From: an uncultured Planctomycetota bacterium
GTDB lineage: Bacteria; Planctomycetota; Phycisphaerae; UBA1845; Fen-1342
DNA: 54,684 nt
NCBI GenBank assembly: GCA_900696535.1
Contig: CAADGM010000045.1
Span: forward strand, 1 to 54,684
Direction: 5' to 3'
In this document: piece by piece, positions 32,210 through 43,069 of the stretch
Position numbering within the stretch: the stretch's first letter is position 1
Layout of the letters: every line of letters begins with the position of its first letter
The notes under the pieces: model-generated
What the model saw: only the letters and a program-made list of their open reading frames with translations
The model's database searches: none
What the model was told of the DNA's origin: nothing
Program-made: the position numbers and the translations under genes

Positions 32210-33445
32210 CTACCGCAGCACGCGCTCGATCCGCTCAACCGCCCAGTCGACCTCTTCCTTGCTGATGCACAGCGGCGGCGCCAGTCGGATGGTCTGCTCG
32301 TGCGTGTCCTTGCACAGCATGCCCAGGCCGAGCAGCTTCTCGCAGTAGGGCCGCGCCTTGCCGGCCTCCGGCTTCAACTCGATGCCGAACCACAGGCCGC
32401 GGCCGCGGACTTCGCGGATCTTGTCGAGCCCGAGGGACAGGATGCGGTCGCGCATGTACTGGCCGAGCGCGCGCGAGTTCTCCTGGTACGTGCCGCGCTC
32501 GAGAATTTCGACAACCTTGCGCCCCAGCGCGCAGGCCAGCGGGTTGCCGCCGAACGTGCTGCCGTGGTCCCCCGGCTTGAAAACGCCGAGCACGTCCCAG
32601 CGGCTCACCACGGCGGAGAGGGGCATGATCCCGCCCCCGAGGGCCTTGCCCAGGATGAAGATGTCGGGCTGCACCCCTTCGTGCTCGCAGGCGAGCGTCT
32701 TGCCTGTGCGACCCAGGCCGGACTGGATCTCGTCGGCGATGAACAGCACGTTGTGCTTCGTGCAGATCTCGCGGACGCGGCGCAGGTAGCCGTCGGGCGG
32801 GACGATGATGCCGGCCTCGCCCTGGATGGGCTCGACGAGGAACGCGACCGTGTTGGCGTCGATGGCGCGCTCCAGGGCCTCGGCGCTGCCGTACTCGATG
32901 ACCTGGAATCCCGGCGTGTAAGGGCCGTAGTCCGCGCGGGCCTGCGGGTCGGTCGAGAAGCTGATGATGGTGGTCGTGCGGCCGTGGAAGTTCTCGCTGC
33001 ACACGAGAATCTTGGCCTGTTCCTGCGGCACGCCCTTGCGGAGGTAGCCCCATTTCCGCGCGGTCTTGATGGCCGTCTCGACGCCCTCGGCCCCCGAGTT
33101 CATGGGCAGGACGGTCTCCATCCGGCACAGCCGGGCCAGGCCCTCGCAGAACGGTCCGAGCTGGTCGGTGAAGAACGCCCGCGACGTGAGCGTCACGCGC
33201 TCGAGCTGCGCCTTGGCCGTGGCGACGAGCTCCGCGTTGCTGTGCCCGAAGTTGATCGCCGAGTACGCGGCCAGGAAATCCATGTAGCGCTTGCCGTCGA
33301 CGTCCTCGACCCACACGCCCTCGGCCTTGGCGATGACCACGGGAAGGGGGTGGTAGTTGTGGGCGCTGAAGCGCTCGGTGAGCTCCATGTGCTGGGCGCT
33401 GGTCATGCGGGTCGGGGCGGGCGTCTTCGGCAGGGTGGCTGTCAT
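32210..33445 (-). CDS. rocD: Ornithine aminotransferase-like class III aminotransferase
   Basis: A 411-aa PLP-dependent enzyme of the acetylornithine/ornithine aminotransferase group. It shows VWVEDVDGKRYMDFLAAYSA, VLPMNSGAEGVETAIKTARK (PLP phosphate), LFIADEIQSGLGRTG (PLP Asp), ILGKALGGGIMPLSAVV (catalytic Lys), and HGSTFGGNPLACALG. The length and the EIQSGLGRTGK phrase favour ornithine-oxo-acid transaminase, which makes glutamate semialdehyde from ornithine. GAGG precedes the ATG by 6 bases. An upstream ATG (33544) would add 33 Arg-rich residues. It may share a transcript with the GH9 gene downstream. Confidence 0.9.
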   Translation of the reverse strand: MTATLPKTPAPTRMTSAQHMELTERFSAHNYHPLPVVIAKAEGVWVEDVDGKRYMDFLAAYSAINFGHSNAELVATAKAQLERVTLTSRAFFTDQLGPFCEGLARLCRMETVLPMNSGAEGVETAIKTARKWGYLRKGVPQEQAKILVCSENFHGRTTTIISFSTDPQARADYGPYTPGFQVIEYGSAEALERAIDANTVAFLVEPIQGEAGIIVPPDGYLRRVREICTKHNVLFIADEIQSGLGRTGKTLACEHEGVQPDIFILGKALGGGIMPLSAVVSRWDVLGVFKPGDHGSTFGGNPLACALGRKVVEILERGTYQENSRALGQYMRDRILSLGLDKIREVRGRGLWFGIELKPEAGKARPYCEKLLGLGMLCKDTHEQTIRLAPPLCISKEEVDWAVERIERVLR

Positions 33446-33699
33446 CGGGTACCTCGTCGAGACTTTCTCTTGGTTGGCCGCTGGGGCGACGCATTGTACC
33501 GCCTGCCCGGCAGGCTTGCGGCGATGCCCGGGGCCTCGGCGCAACCCCAGGCGTTACCCGTCGACGGGACATCGCGGCGCGCTCCGCGGCGGCGTGCGCT
33601 GCAACATGCGACGGAATCGAGGCTTGCGAACCAGGCAGCGTCCGGTAAACTCAGCGTCGGGTCTCGGGTCCAGTTTGCTCGGCGAGCGGGGAAGCGCCC

Positions 33700-36168
<2,469 letters not shown>

Positions 36169-36270
36169 GGCGGGACCGCGCGACTTGCTGAAGTGTCGCG
36201 GGAGCAGACGCGGGTCGATGGTCCGCCTGATGACTGTGTCGGGCACCGGAGTCCGACGGAGGATGCGAAC

Positions 36271-37089
36271 ATGACGCTCGTGAGCAGCCTGATCATGGGG
36301 AGTCTCGCGTACGCGGCGGCCAGTGGCGTGCGCGGCGGCCTGAAGTCCGACCCGCCGAGCCCGCCCCCGTCCAGTCAGCCCGCGGGCACCGAGATCCGCT
36401 GGCTGAAGATCGCGACCCGCGACCCGAACGATCCATCCAAGTGGATCTTCCGCGACCTCAATGCTGGCGATCCGAACGCGGGCGCGCCGATGAGTGTTGG
36501 CAGCACGCTCGGAGGCCCGTTCCTCGCCCGGTTGCACATCCAGCACGATCAGCCGGACCTCGGCGGACGCGGCCCCCAGTTCCGCCGCGGAAGGTACAAC
36601 GTGCTCCTCGGGCCCGACCTCGCCAACCCGACGGCCCTGGCCCACGCGACCGTCCACGCCAGTACACCACAAGTCCTGCTCGGAAGCGCCGGGAGCTGGC
36701 AACTCGTGAGCGGGGAACTGCCCGGAGGGAGCAGCGGCGTGGTCAAGACGGGCGCGCTCGGCGTCACCGCGTCCACCTGGGTCATCCGCGTCATGGAGGA
36801 GACGGTCGGCAGCGGGACGATCACGGCGCACTATGTCTACAACATCAATTTGCCGTCGAAGCCAGGTGAAGAGACCGAGGGTGACAACCGCGAGGTCGAG
36901 GTGCGCGTAGTCGGCCATAGCACGCCGATCGTGCTCAGGCCGCAATTCGCGCTGCGCGTGACGAGCACGGGCGTCATCGACCCGCCGACGCCGCTGGGAG
37001 ACCTCAGTCCGGAACACAAGCAGTTCCTGGAGGCCGTTTACCGGCTCGCGACCAGCGCCGGTATCTCGACCCCGTACCGGTTCCCCTGA
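36271..37089 (+). CDS. Unknown protein downstream of the kinase, possibly exported
   Basis: A 272-aa protein. The N-terminus MTLVSSLIMGSLAYAAASGV might be a short signal or anchor, and a Pro-rich linker follows (SDPPSPPPSSQPAG). The rest is beta-rich with many Thr/Gly residues, for example HDQPDLGGRGPQFRRGRYNV and GSGTITAHYVYNINLPSKPG. No family is recognised. GGAGG stands 8 bases before the ATG and settles the start over GTG/ATG sites further up. It follows the kinase gene by about 100 bases on the same strand, so it may be a partner or ligand, but this is only neighbourhood evidence. Confidence 0.7.
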   Translation: MTLVSSLIMGSLAYAAASGVRGGLKSDPPSPPPSSQPAGTEIRWLKIATRDPNDPSKWIFRDLNAGDPNAGAPMSVGSTLGGPFLARLHIQHDQPDLGGRGPQFRRGRYNVLLGPDLANPTALAHATVHASTPQVLLGSAGSWQLVSGELPGGSSGVVKTGALGVTASTWVIRVMEETVGSGTITAHYVYNINLPSKPGEETEGDNREVEVRVVGHSTPIVLRPQFALRVTSTGVIDPPTPLGDLSPEHKQFLEAVYRLATSAGISTPYRFP

Positions 37090-37243
37090 CGGGCGGGTGC
37101 AGGTACTCGCGTCGGCGCGGCCCGGTAGTCGACGGGCGGCTTCAAAACCGCGCCCGGGACCGCAATCCTGCGGCCCGGGCCGGCCGCGTCCAGATCACAC
37201 GACTTCAACCGCTATTGCGGGCGCAAAGTGCCCCAACCGACGG

Positions 37244-37249
37244 TACAAT
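37244..37249 (+). promoter_or_regulatory. Possible -10 box TACAAT
   Basis: TACAAT lies about 70 bases before the start of the dockerin-like secreted protein gene, preceded by a mixed AT-rich stretch. No canonical -35 hexamer is found 16-18 bases before it. Confidence 0.25.
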
Positions 37250-37317
37250 GGGGTCAGTTTGCTCACCTCGTTGGAGCGGCCTGAGGCCGCGTGGACTTGG
37301 AACGGAAGGAGGCCCTC

Positions 37318-38796
37318 ATGAATCGAAACGCGTTCTCTCTGTCGGTCCTGCTCGTCCTGGGTGCAGCGGCGCTTGTCCCCGCGGCGACCATCACGGCGGT
37401 GGTCCTCGATGGTGACATCGTGCCAGGCGTTGGCGCCGTGACCGCCGTCGACAACGTGGCAGTCAACAATCTCGGGAACTGGCTCGCGCTGGTGGACACG
37501 GACGGCGTCACCACCGCGGACATGTGCGTGCTGTCGGGCGGCCCGGGCGGCGGCTTCATCATGAAGTACCGCGAGGGGCAGTCGCTGATCGGCCTGCCAA
37601 TCGGCGTGCTGAGCAGCATCGACGGCTTCTGCATCAACGACGCCGGCAATAGCGGGTGGAACTTCTTCCTCTCCGGCACCGGCTCGACCAACAACGACTC
37701 GGGGATCTTCTACAACGACCAGCTCGTGATCCAGGAAGGGACGATGGCTGCGTCGCCGCCGTTCGAGCCGGGCACCCCGTACATCGGGTTCTTTGATGCG
37801 CGGATGAACAACGCCGACCAGATCGCGATCATTGCCAGCGTCGACGCGCCCTCGATTCCGACGAGCGTCGACCGGGCCATGGTCATCATCGGCAACCCGA
37901 CCGGCGCCTACACGACGACCCTGGTCGCGATCGAGGGCGACCAGTTGCTCCCGGGCCGGTTCGTATCTGATTTTGGAACCGGGCCGCACCAGTACGACAT
38001 CAATGACAGCGGCCAGCTCATGTACTTCGCCGACCTCGACGGCTCGACGACCGACGACGGGACCATCTGGCTCAACAACACCCTGCTCATGCGCGAGGGC
38101 GATCCGTCTCCCATCAGTGGGCGCACCTACGCCACGCTGACGGGCAACTTCTCGCTGAACAACAACGGCCAGTACGCCGTGCTCGCCTCGCTCTCCGGCG
38201 ATGCGGCCAGCAACTCCGTGATCATCAAGAACAACAGCACGATCGTGATCCAGGAAGGCTCGTCGCTGCCGGCGATCGGCGGGACATTCACGTTCACCAG
38301 CTTTGGGACCGGCCCGGTCGACATCGACGACCTTGGCCGCGTGCTGTGGTTCGGCGACTGGGACGATCCGGACACCTCGCGCGACACCGGCCTGTTCCTG
38401 GATGACCGCCTGCTCGTTCAGGAAGGCGTGACGATGATCAACGGGCTCCCGTTGACCCTGATCCGCTCGCTGGCCGGCGGCTACGCCATCAGCCCGAACG
38501 GCCGCTACGTGATCTTCCGCGGGCAGATCGGCTCCGCGATCGACGGCGCGTTCCTGATCGACCTCGGCCCGCAGGGCTGCCTGGGCGACAGCGATTGCGA
38601 CGGTGACGTCGACTTCGACGACATCGACTTCCTCGTCGCGGCGCTGAGCGGCCAGCAGGCCTGGATCGACCTGCACATCCAGGTCTTCGGACAGGCGCCG
38701 TCCTGCCCGTACGACAACAACGACCTGGACGGCGGCGGCGTCAGCTTCGACGACATCGATCCGTTCGTCGCGGCGATCGGGTCCGTTTGCCCGTGA
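37318..38796 (+). CDS. Secreted repeat protein with C-terminal dockerin-like module
   Basis: A 492-aa exported protein (signal MNRNAFSLSVLLVLGAAALV, then PAA). The body (about 25-410) repeats a beta-strand theme with Asn/Gly and phrases such as VAVNNLGNWLALVDTDG, DINDSGQLMYFADLDG and LNNNGQYAVLASLSGD, as in secreted planctomycete DUF7453-like beta-propeller proteins. The last roughly 70 residues are a dockerin-like calcium module: GDSDCDGDVDFDDIDFLVAA, a spacer, then NNDLDGGGVSFDDIDPFVAA. AGGAGG stands 6 bases before the ATG. It is probably part of a surface or secreted assembly. The module's binding partner is unknown, and no cohesin is visible in the window. Confidence 0.85.
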   Translation: MNRNAFSLSVLLVLGAAALVPAATITAVVLDGDIVPGVGAVTAVDNVAVNNLGNWLALVDTDGVTTADMCVLSGGPGGGFIMKYREGQSLIGLPIGVLSSIDGFCINDAGNSGWNFFLSGTGSTNNDSGIFYNDQLVIQEGTMAASPPFEPGTPYIGFFDARMNNADQIAIIASVDAPSIPTSVDRAMVIIGNPTGAYTTTLVAIEGDQLLPGRFVSDFGTGPHQYDINDSGQLMYFADLDGSTTDDGTIWLNNTLLMREGDPSPISGRTYATLTGNFSLNNNGQYAVLASLSGDAASNSVIIKNNSTIVIQEGSSLPAIGGTFTFTSFGTGPVDIDDLGRVLWFGDWDDPDTSRDTGLFLDDRLLVQEGVTMINGLPLTLIRSLAGGYAISPNGRYVIFRGQIGSAIDGAFLIDLGPQGCLGDSDCDGDVDFDDIDFLVAALSGQQAWIDLHIQVFGQAPSCPYDNNDLDGGGVSFDDIDPFVAAIGSVCP

Positions 38797-39116
38797 TGGC
38801 TCGCGGACTGCGTTGGGAGCCGGTTGCACCGGCAGGAAGCTGGTGCCACGAATGGAGGATGGATGAGTAACCCGGCCGCGCGCGAGCCGGCCGAGTCTGG
38901 TGATTCACGAACACCCCGTGGCGCACGTTGAGAGCGTTCGCCGCGGGGTGTCGCTATTCCTGGGCGCATTGGGGCAGGCATCCCCGCCTGCCAGCGTGCA
39001 CGGAGGCCCGCCCCACGCCAGATCAGCCGAGGATCTCGACCCTCCCCCAACTCCTCCGTGGACGTGAGGGGGGTTGTATCGCGCGAGAGCGGAGGGTGGA
39101 CAAGTCGCCCCAAGCG
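38797..39116. other. Intergenic region between convergent genes
   Basis: This 320-base spacer between the dockerin-like gene and the ABC-2 permease gene holds two C-run/G-run structures and no convincing gene. The hairpin at 38911-38951 is the likely terminator. A C-run/G-run palindrome (39042-39075) is REP-like. Confidence 0.45.
38911..38951. terminator. Candidate terminator hairpin
   Basis: ACACCCCGTGGCG at 38911-38923 pairs with CGCCGCGGGGTGT at 38939-38951 (13 pairs, one G-U) around a 15-base loop, 115 bases behind the secreted protein's stop. Confidence 0.45.
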
Positions 39117-40982
39117 TTACGCGCTCTGGCGGCGAACGGTCATGTCGTAGTTCTTCTCGAGCGACGCGTACACCCCGAACGCGACCGCCGCGTAGGCCGC
39201 CGCAGCCACGGCGCTGAAGATGATCGCCAGCATGCGGACGCCAGTCAGTTCCTCGGCCGTCGGGGGCCCGACGTTCCAGCCGATGCGGTCGCTGCCCACG
39301 ACGCGCCAGGGGTCGAGCAGGGTTTGCAGGGCCGGAAACGGGGTGAAGGGCAAGATGACGGCCGACACCGTTGACCCACCGCCGGCCACGGCCGTCCCGC
39401 AGGCCCACAGCAGCCCGGCCCCGCCGAGCACGACCGCCACGCTGACCATCACCGCCTGCACGGTCTTCTTGAGTGTCAGTGAGAAGTGCAGGCCGACAAG
39501 TGCCGCCAGCGCCGTGTAGGCGATCAGCAGCAGCGGCACCCCGACGATGGCCTCCGGAGTCGTGACGGGCGTGGTCCCGACCCGGACCAGGTCAGTCAAC
39601 GCGAACGCCGCAACCGTCGCGACGGGAACCGCGATCAGCGGAATGACCAGCCGAACAAGCCCCTGCAACATGCCCGCGATGATGTAGCGGCTGGTCAGCG
39701 GTGTGCTGGTCAGCAGCTCCATGGTCAGGGCTTCCTTCTCGCGCGTGAGGGCGGTCGCGGCGGTGCTGGTCACGACCAGGAGCACGACGAGCAGCTCGAT
39801 CCAGACCAGGGCGGTCAGCCAGTAGCGCGTCAGGTCGACACTGAGCGCCCCCAGCCCCCACCAGGCGTTGTGGTGCGCGAGCAGCAGCACAAAGCCGCTG
39901 ACGAACCCGCCGGCGATAGCCACCCAGCGCACCGCGGAGCGTCCTCCGGCTGAGCCGCGCGTGCGCGCCTCGCGCCAGGCGATCGGGTTTCGCCACACGC
40001 GGCGCGAGGGGCGCGAGCGCTCAGCGCCGTTGGCCGCGCCGAGTCGTTCGAGGATCGCCCCGACCCACGCGCCCTGCGTGTCCCGGGCCCCGCGGCGCAC
40101 GAATACGAGACTGACCAGGATCATGACCACAGACGCGAGCGTCGTGAGGATCATGTAGCCGTACTGGGGGCGGACCAGGAGCCAGCTAGCCGGCCAGGTG
40201 AACCCCGCGACGTCGGACCAGTCCGGCGCGGGGGTCTGCCCTGTGACCACCAGCAGTGCCAGGAATGGATGCACGATGGACAGCCAGCTCATCTGCCTCG
40301 GCGCCAGTGTGCCGGAGTTGAGCGGGCTGTCCGGGGCGGCGGCGAGCTGACCGAGCGGCGAGACGCCGAACGCATAGACGCCGAGCAGGTACACCGCCAC
40401 ACCGACGAAGAAGGCGAAGATCGTTCGCCGGGTCCCCACGCGCAGGAAGCTGATCATGATGGCGATGGAGCCCGTGATCAGCCCGGTACAGGCGGCCAGC
40501 CCGAAGCTCTCGAAGATCTCGCGGGTCGTCACCCCGCCGTAGATCATCGTGATGCAGAAGATCGGCAGTCCCGAGATGAGCAGCGCCCAGACGAAGTAGA
40601 GCCGCGAGAACAGGGTGCCCAGGACGATCTGGGCGTTGGACAGGGGCGTCGTCAGCAAGATGTGGTAGGTGTTCGAGTCTTTCTCCTGCGTGATGGCCGC
40701 GGCGCAGAAAATCGGCGCGATGAAGCTCATCAGCACAAGCTGGACGACGCTGACGGCGGTGAAGGTCTGGCTGTACTGCTTGGCCAGCTCGGCCAGCGAG
40801 CGCTCCGGCCCGATCAGCAGTCCGCCGCCATAGAGAAACACGACCACGAGCGCCAACAGGTAGATGACCCGGGCCCACAGGTGCCGGACGCGGTGGCCGG
40901 CGGCCGTGACGACCCGGACGAGGATGGGATTGGCCGGCAGGAGCCGCCAGAGCCAGACGCCAATGTCATGCAGGACGCCCAT
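39117..40982 (-). CDS. ABC-2-type permease, two permease units fused
   Basis: A 621-aa membrane protein with about 12 hydrophobic segments in two halves. Each half carries the ABC-2 pattern around AITQEKDSNTYHILLTTPLS in the first and ALTREKEALTMELLTSTPLT in the second, which look like two copies of one permease. ABC-2 permeases export polysaccharides, lipids, drugs or heme with a separate ATPase. No ATPase gene is in the window, so its partner must be elsewhere. GAGAGG stands 5 bases before the ATG. The transported substrate is unknown. The tail (YASLEKNYDMTVRRQSA) is cytoplasmic in style. Confidence 0.85.
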   Translation of the reverse strand: MGVLHDIGVWLWRLLPANPILVRVVTAAGHRVRHLWARVIYLLALVVVFLYGGGLLIGPERSLAELAKQYSQTFTAVSVVQLVLMSFIAPIFCAAAITQEKDSNTYHILLTTPLSNAQIVLGTLFSRLYFVWALLISGLPIFCITMIYGGVTTREIFESFGLAACTGLITGSIAIMISFLRVGTRRTIFAFFVGVAVYLLGVYAFGVSPLGQLAAAPDSPLNSGTLAPRQMSWLSIVHPFLALLVVTGQTPAPDWSDVAGFTWPASWLLVRPQYGYMILTTLASVVMILVSLVFVRRGARDTQGAWVGAILERLGAANGAERSRPSRRVWRNPIAWREARTRGSAGGRSAVRWVAIAGGFVSGFVLLLAHHNAWWGLGALSVDLTRYWLTALVWIELLVVLLVVTSTAATALTREKEALTMELLTSTPLTSRYIIAGMLQGLVRLVIPLIAVPVATVAAFALTDLVRVGTTPVTTPEAIVGVPLLLIAYTALAALVGLHFSLTLKKTVQAVMVSVAVVLGGAGLLWACGTAVAGGGSTVSAVILPFTPFPALQTLLDPWRVVGSDRIGWNVGPPTAEELTGVRMLAIIFSAVAAAAYAAVAFGVYASLEKNYDMTVRRQSA

Positions 40983-41179
40983 GAAACCTCTCGGCTGCCC
41001 GGGGAGCGAGCGCCATTCTAACGGTCCGCGGTGACGGAGACCTCGACCGGGCCGGGCCGCCGCCGGAGGGCCCCTTCTAATCGCACGCTCGATCGGCTAT
41101 AACTGCGAGTCTTGGCTCAGGATACGTCAGGTGCCCCGACGGCTGGAGCGCAGCGCCGGGGCGGGGCCTCGAAGCACCG

Positions 41180-42646
41180 ATGGTTGAGAAAGCTGACAAC
41201 GCGCCGCCCGCAGCTCCGGCCTACTCCGAGGCCGACAAGGCCCGCGCGCGGCAATGGTTCAAGAAGGCGGCGGAATGCCGCGAGCGGCGCGAGTACGACT
41301 ACGCGATTGAGTGCTTCATCACGGGACTGGGATACTGGCCCGACGCTGTCGAGGAGGGGCACATGCCGCTCCGCTCGGTGGCGGTGCAGCGCCAGCAGGC
41401 CGGGGGCAAGAAGCCGGGCTTCATGGACAGCCTGAAGAAACCCATGACCGGGAAGGACGCCCGGCGGGCGATGCTGAACGCGGAGCAGCTCCTGTCGCTC
41501 GATCCGCAGAACGTGTCGTACGCCGAGGGCATGCTCAAGAACGCGGTCAAGGGCGGCTACCTGGAGGCGGCCAAGTTCGTCGCCCCGATCGTGTTCGACC
41601 TGCTGCGCCGCGACAAGAAGCCGAACGTCTCACGGTTCCAGTCATTCCGCGGGGCGCTGGTGGAGGGCGCGCAGCTCGCCAGCCAGCGCGGCGAGAGCGG
41701 CATGGAGACGTGGATGCTCCAGCAGGCCGTGGAGTCGATCGAGTACGTCGCCGCCCGGCTGCCGGGCAACGACGTGATTCGCAACGAGGTCCGCGACCTG
41801 GCGGGCCGGCTGACAATCGCCCGCGGCAAGTACGAGCAGGCGGACACCTTCCGCGAGTCGCTGCACGAGGCGGAGAAGCAGAAAATCCTGCACGACAGCG
41901 AGCGGATTCGCCAGGGGGAGCAGACGCTCGAGGCCCTCATCGCCGCCGCCCGGGCCGAGGACGAGGCCAATCCGCTGGCCGCCGCGAAGATCAACGCCTA
42001 CGTCGACGTCCTGACCAAGCCGGAGCGCGACGCGGAGGACAAGACCGCCGTCGAGGTGTTGCAGGCGGCGTACACCGCGACCAAGAACTACAGCTTCAAG
42101 GCCAAGGCGGACGACATCCGCCTGCGGATGGAGCGGCGCAAGGTCGAGGCGCTGCAGGCCCGGGCCCAGAAGTCCGGCAGCGAGGAAGACAAGCAGCAAG
42201 CGCGCCTGGCGGCCATGGACTACCGGCAACAGACGATCGCTGTCTTCCGCGAGCGTGTCGAGCAGTACCCGACCGACCTGGGGCACCGATACCGGCTGGC
42301 GCGGGCGCTGTTCGAGACGGGGGAGTACGACGAGGCCATCCCGGTGCTGCAAGTCGCCCAGCAGGACCCGCGGCACCGCGTGCGCTGCCAGCTCATGCTC
42401 GGGCGAGCCTTCTTCGAGAAGGGCGGCTACGCCCAGGCCGCGGACGTGCTCAGTGAAGCCCTGGAGAAGTGCGAGACGGTCGACGAGTTCAGCAAGGGCC
42501 TGCTGTACTGGCAGGCGCGGTCGCTCGAGGCGGCCGGGCGGACGGAGGAGGCCAAGGCGGCTTATGGCAAGCTGCTGCGGCAGGATTACAACTACATGGA
42601 CGGCGATGCCCGCCGCCGAAGCGAAGCGCTGCTCAAGGGCGCGTGA
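41180..42646 (+). CDS. TPR-repeat protein
   Basis: A 488-aa soluble protein with tetratricopeptide-like helical repeats: KARARQWFKKAAECRERREY then DYAIECFITGLGYWPD at the N-terminus, and RYRLARALFETGEYDEAIPV, LMLGRAFFEKGGYAQAADVL and AGRTEEAKAAYGKLLRQDYN at the C-terminus. The middle (about 180-300) is a longer charged helical region. TPR proteins act as docking scaffolds, but no enzymatic domain is present and no partner can be named. It is 26 bases upstream of rpsT on the same strand, so they may share a transcript. A TATAAC-like -10 lies about 80 bases upstream. Confidence 0.82.
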   Translation: MVEKADNAPPAAPAYSEADKARARQWFKKAAECRERREYDYAIECFITGLGYWPDAVEEGHMPLRSVAVQRQQAGGKKPGFMDSLKKPMTGKDARRAMLNAEQLLSLDPQNVSYAEGMLKNAVKGGYLEAAKFVAPIVFDLLRRDKKPNVSRFQSFRGALVEGAQLASQRGESGMETWMLQQAVESIEYVAARLPGNDVIRNEVRDLAGRLTIARGKYEQADTFRESLHEAEKQKILHDSERIRQGEQTLEALIAAARAEDEANPLAAAKINAYVDVLTKPERDAEDKTAVEVLQAAYTATKNYSFKAKADDIRLRMERRKVEALQARAQKSGSEEDKQQARLAAMDYRQQTIAVFRERVEQYPTDLGHRYRLARALFETGEYDEAIPVLQVAQQDPRHRVRCQLMLGRAFFEKGGYAQAADVLSEALEKCETVDEFSKGLLYWQARSLEAAGRTEEAKAAYGKLLRQDYNYMDGDARRRSEALLKGA

Positions 42647-42672
42647 GCGGGCCTGGTTCCCAAGGAGGCAAC

Positions 42673-42954
42673 GTGGCGCATTCACTTTCGTCCAAGAAAC
42701 GGATTCGGCAGAACACGAAGCGGCGGGCCCTGAATCGCGCCCGCAAGAGCGCGTTGAAGGGCAAGGTCCGCGCGGTGACCGAGGCGTTCGTCCATCGGCA
42801 GGTGGGCGAGGCCGAGAAAAACCTCCACGAGGCGATCCGGGCACTGGACCGGGCGGCCTCGCGTGGGACGGTCCATCGGAACGCGGCGGCCCGCAAGAAG
42901 AGCCGAATGGTCCGTCGGCTGGCGAGCGAGAAGAGCAAGGCCGCCAGCGCCTGA
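42673..42954 (+). CDS. rpsT: 30S ribosomal protein S20
   Basis: A 93-aa basic protein beginning MAHSLSSKKRIRQNTKRRAL, with NRARKSALKGKVRAVTEAF and later RGTVHRNAAARKKSRMVRRL, the typical S20 pattern (three-helix bundle binding 16S rRNA at the base of the small subunit). It starts with GTG at 42673, preceded by AAGGAGG at a spacing of 5, a strong site that settles the start over ATG or GTG codons further up. Length matches the family (about 85-95 aa). The TPR gene lies just upstream. Confidence 0.97.
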   Translation: MAHSLSSKKRIRQNTKRRALNRARKSALKGKVRAVTEAFVHRQVGEAEKNLHEAIRALDRAASRGTVHRNAAARKKSRMVRRLASEKSKAASA

Positions 42955-43069
42955 TCTGTCGTGCAGACCGCCGTTCGGGCCAGGCGGGGCGCCGTGATAT
43001 GATGCGGTCGAGTCCGGTCCACTGGCTGGCCAGCCGGGCCACCGGCCCAAGACCCAGCGCGCGTCAGCC

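Noticed and set aside
37195..38829. 544-aa minus-strand frame opposite the 492-aa secreted protein
   Set aside because: Val/Arg/Asp-rich shadow; the plus strand has the signal peptide and dockerin-like module.
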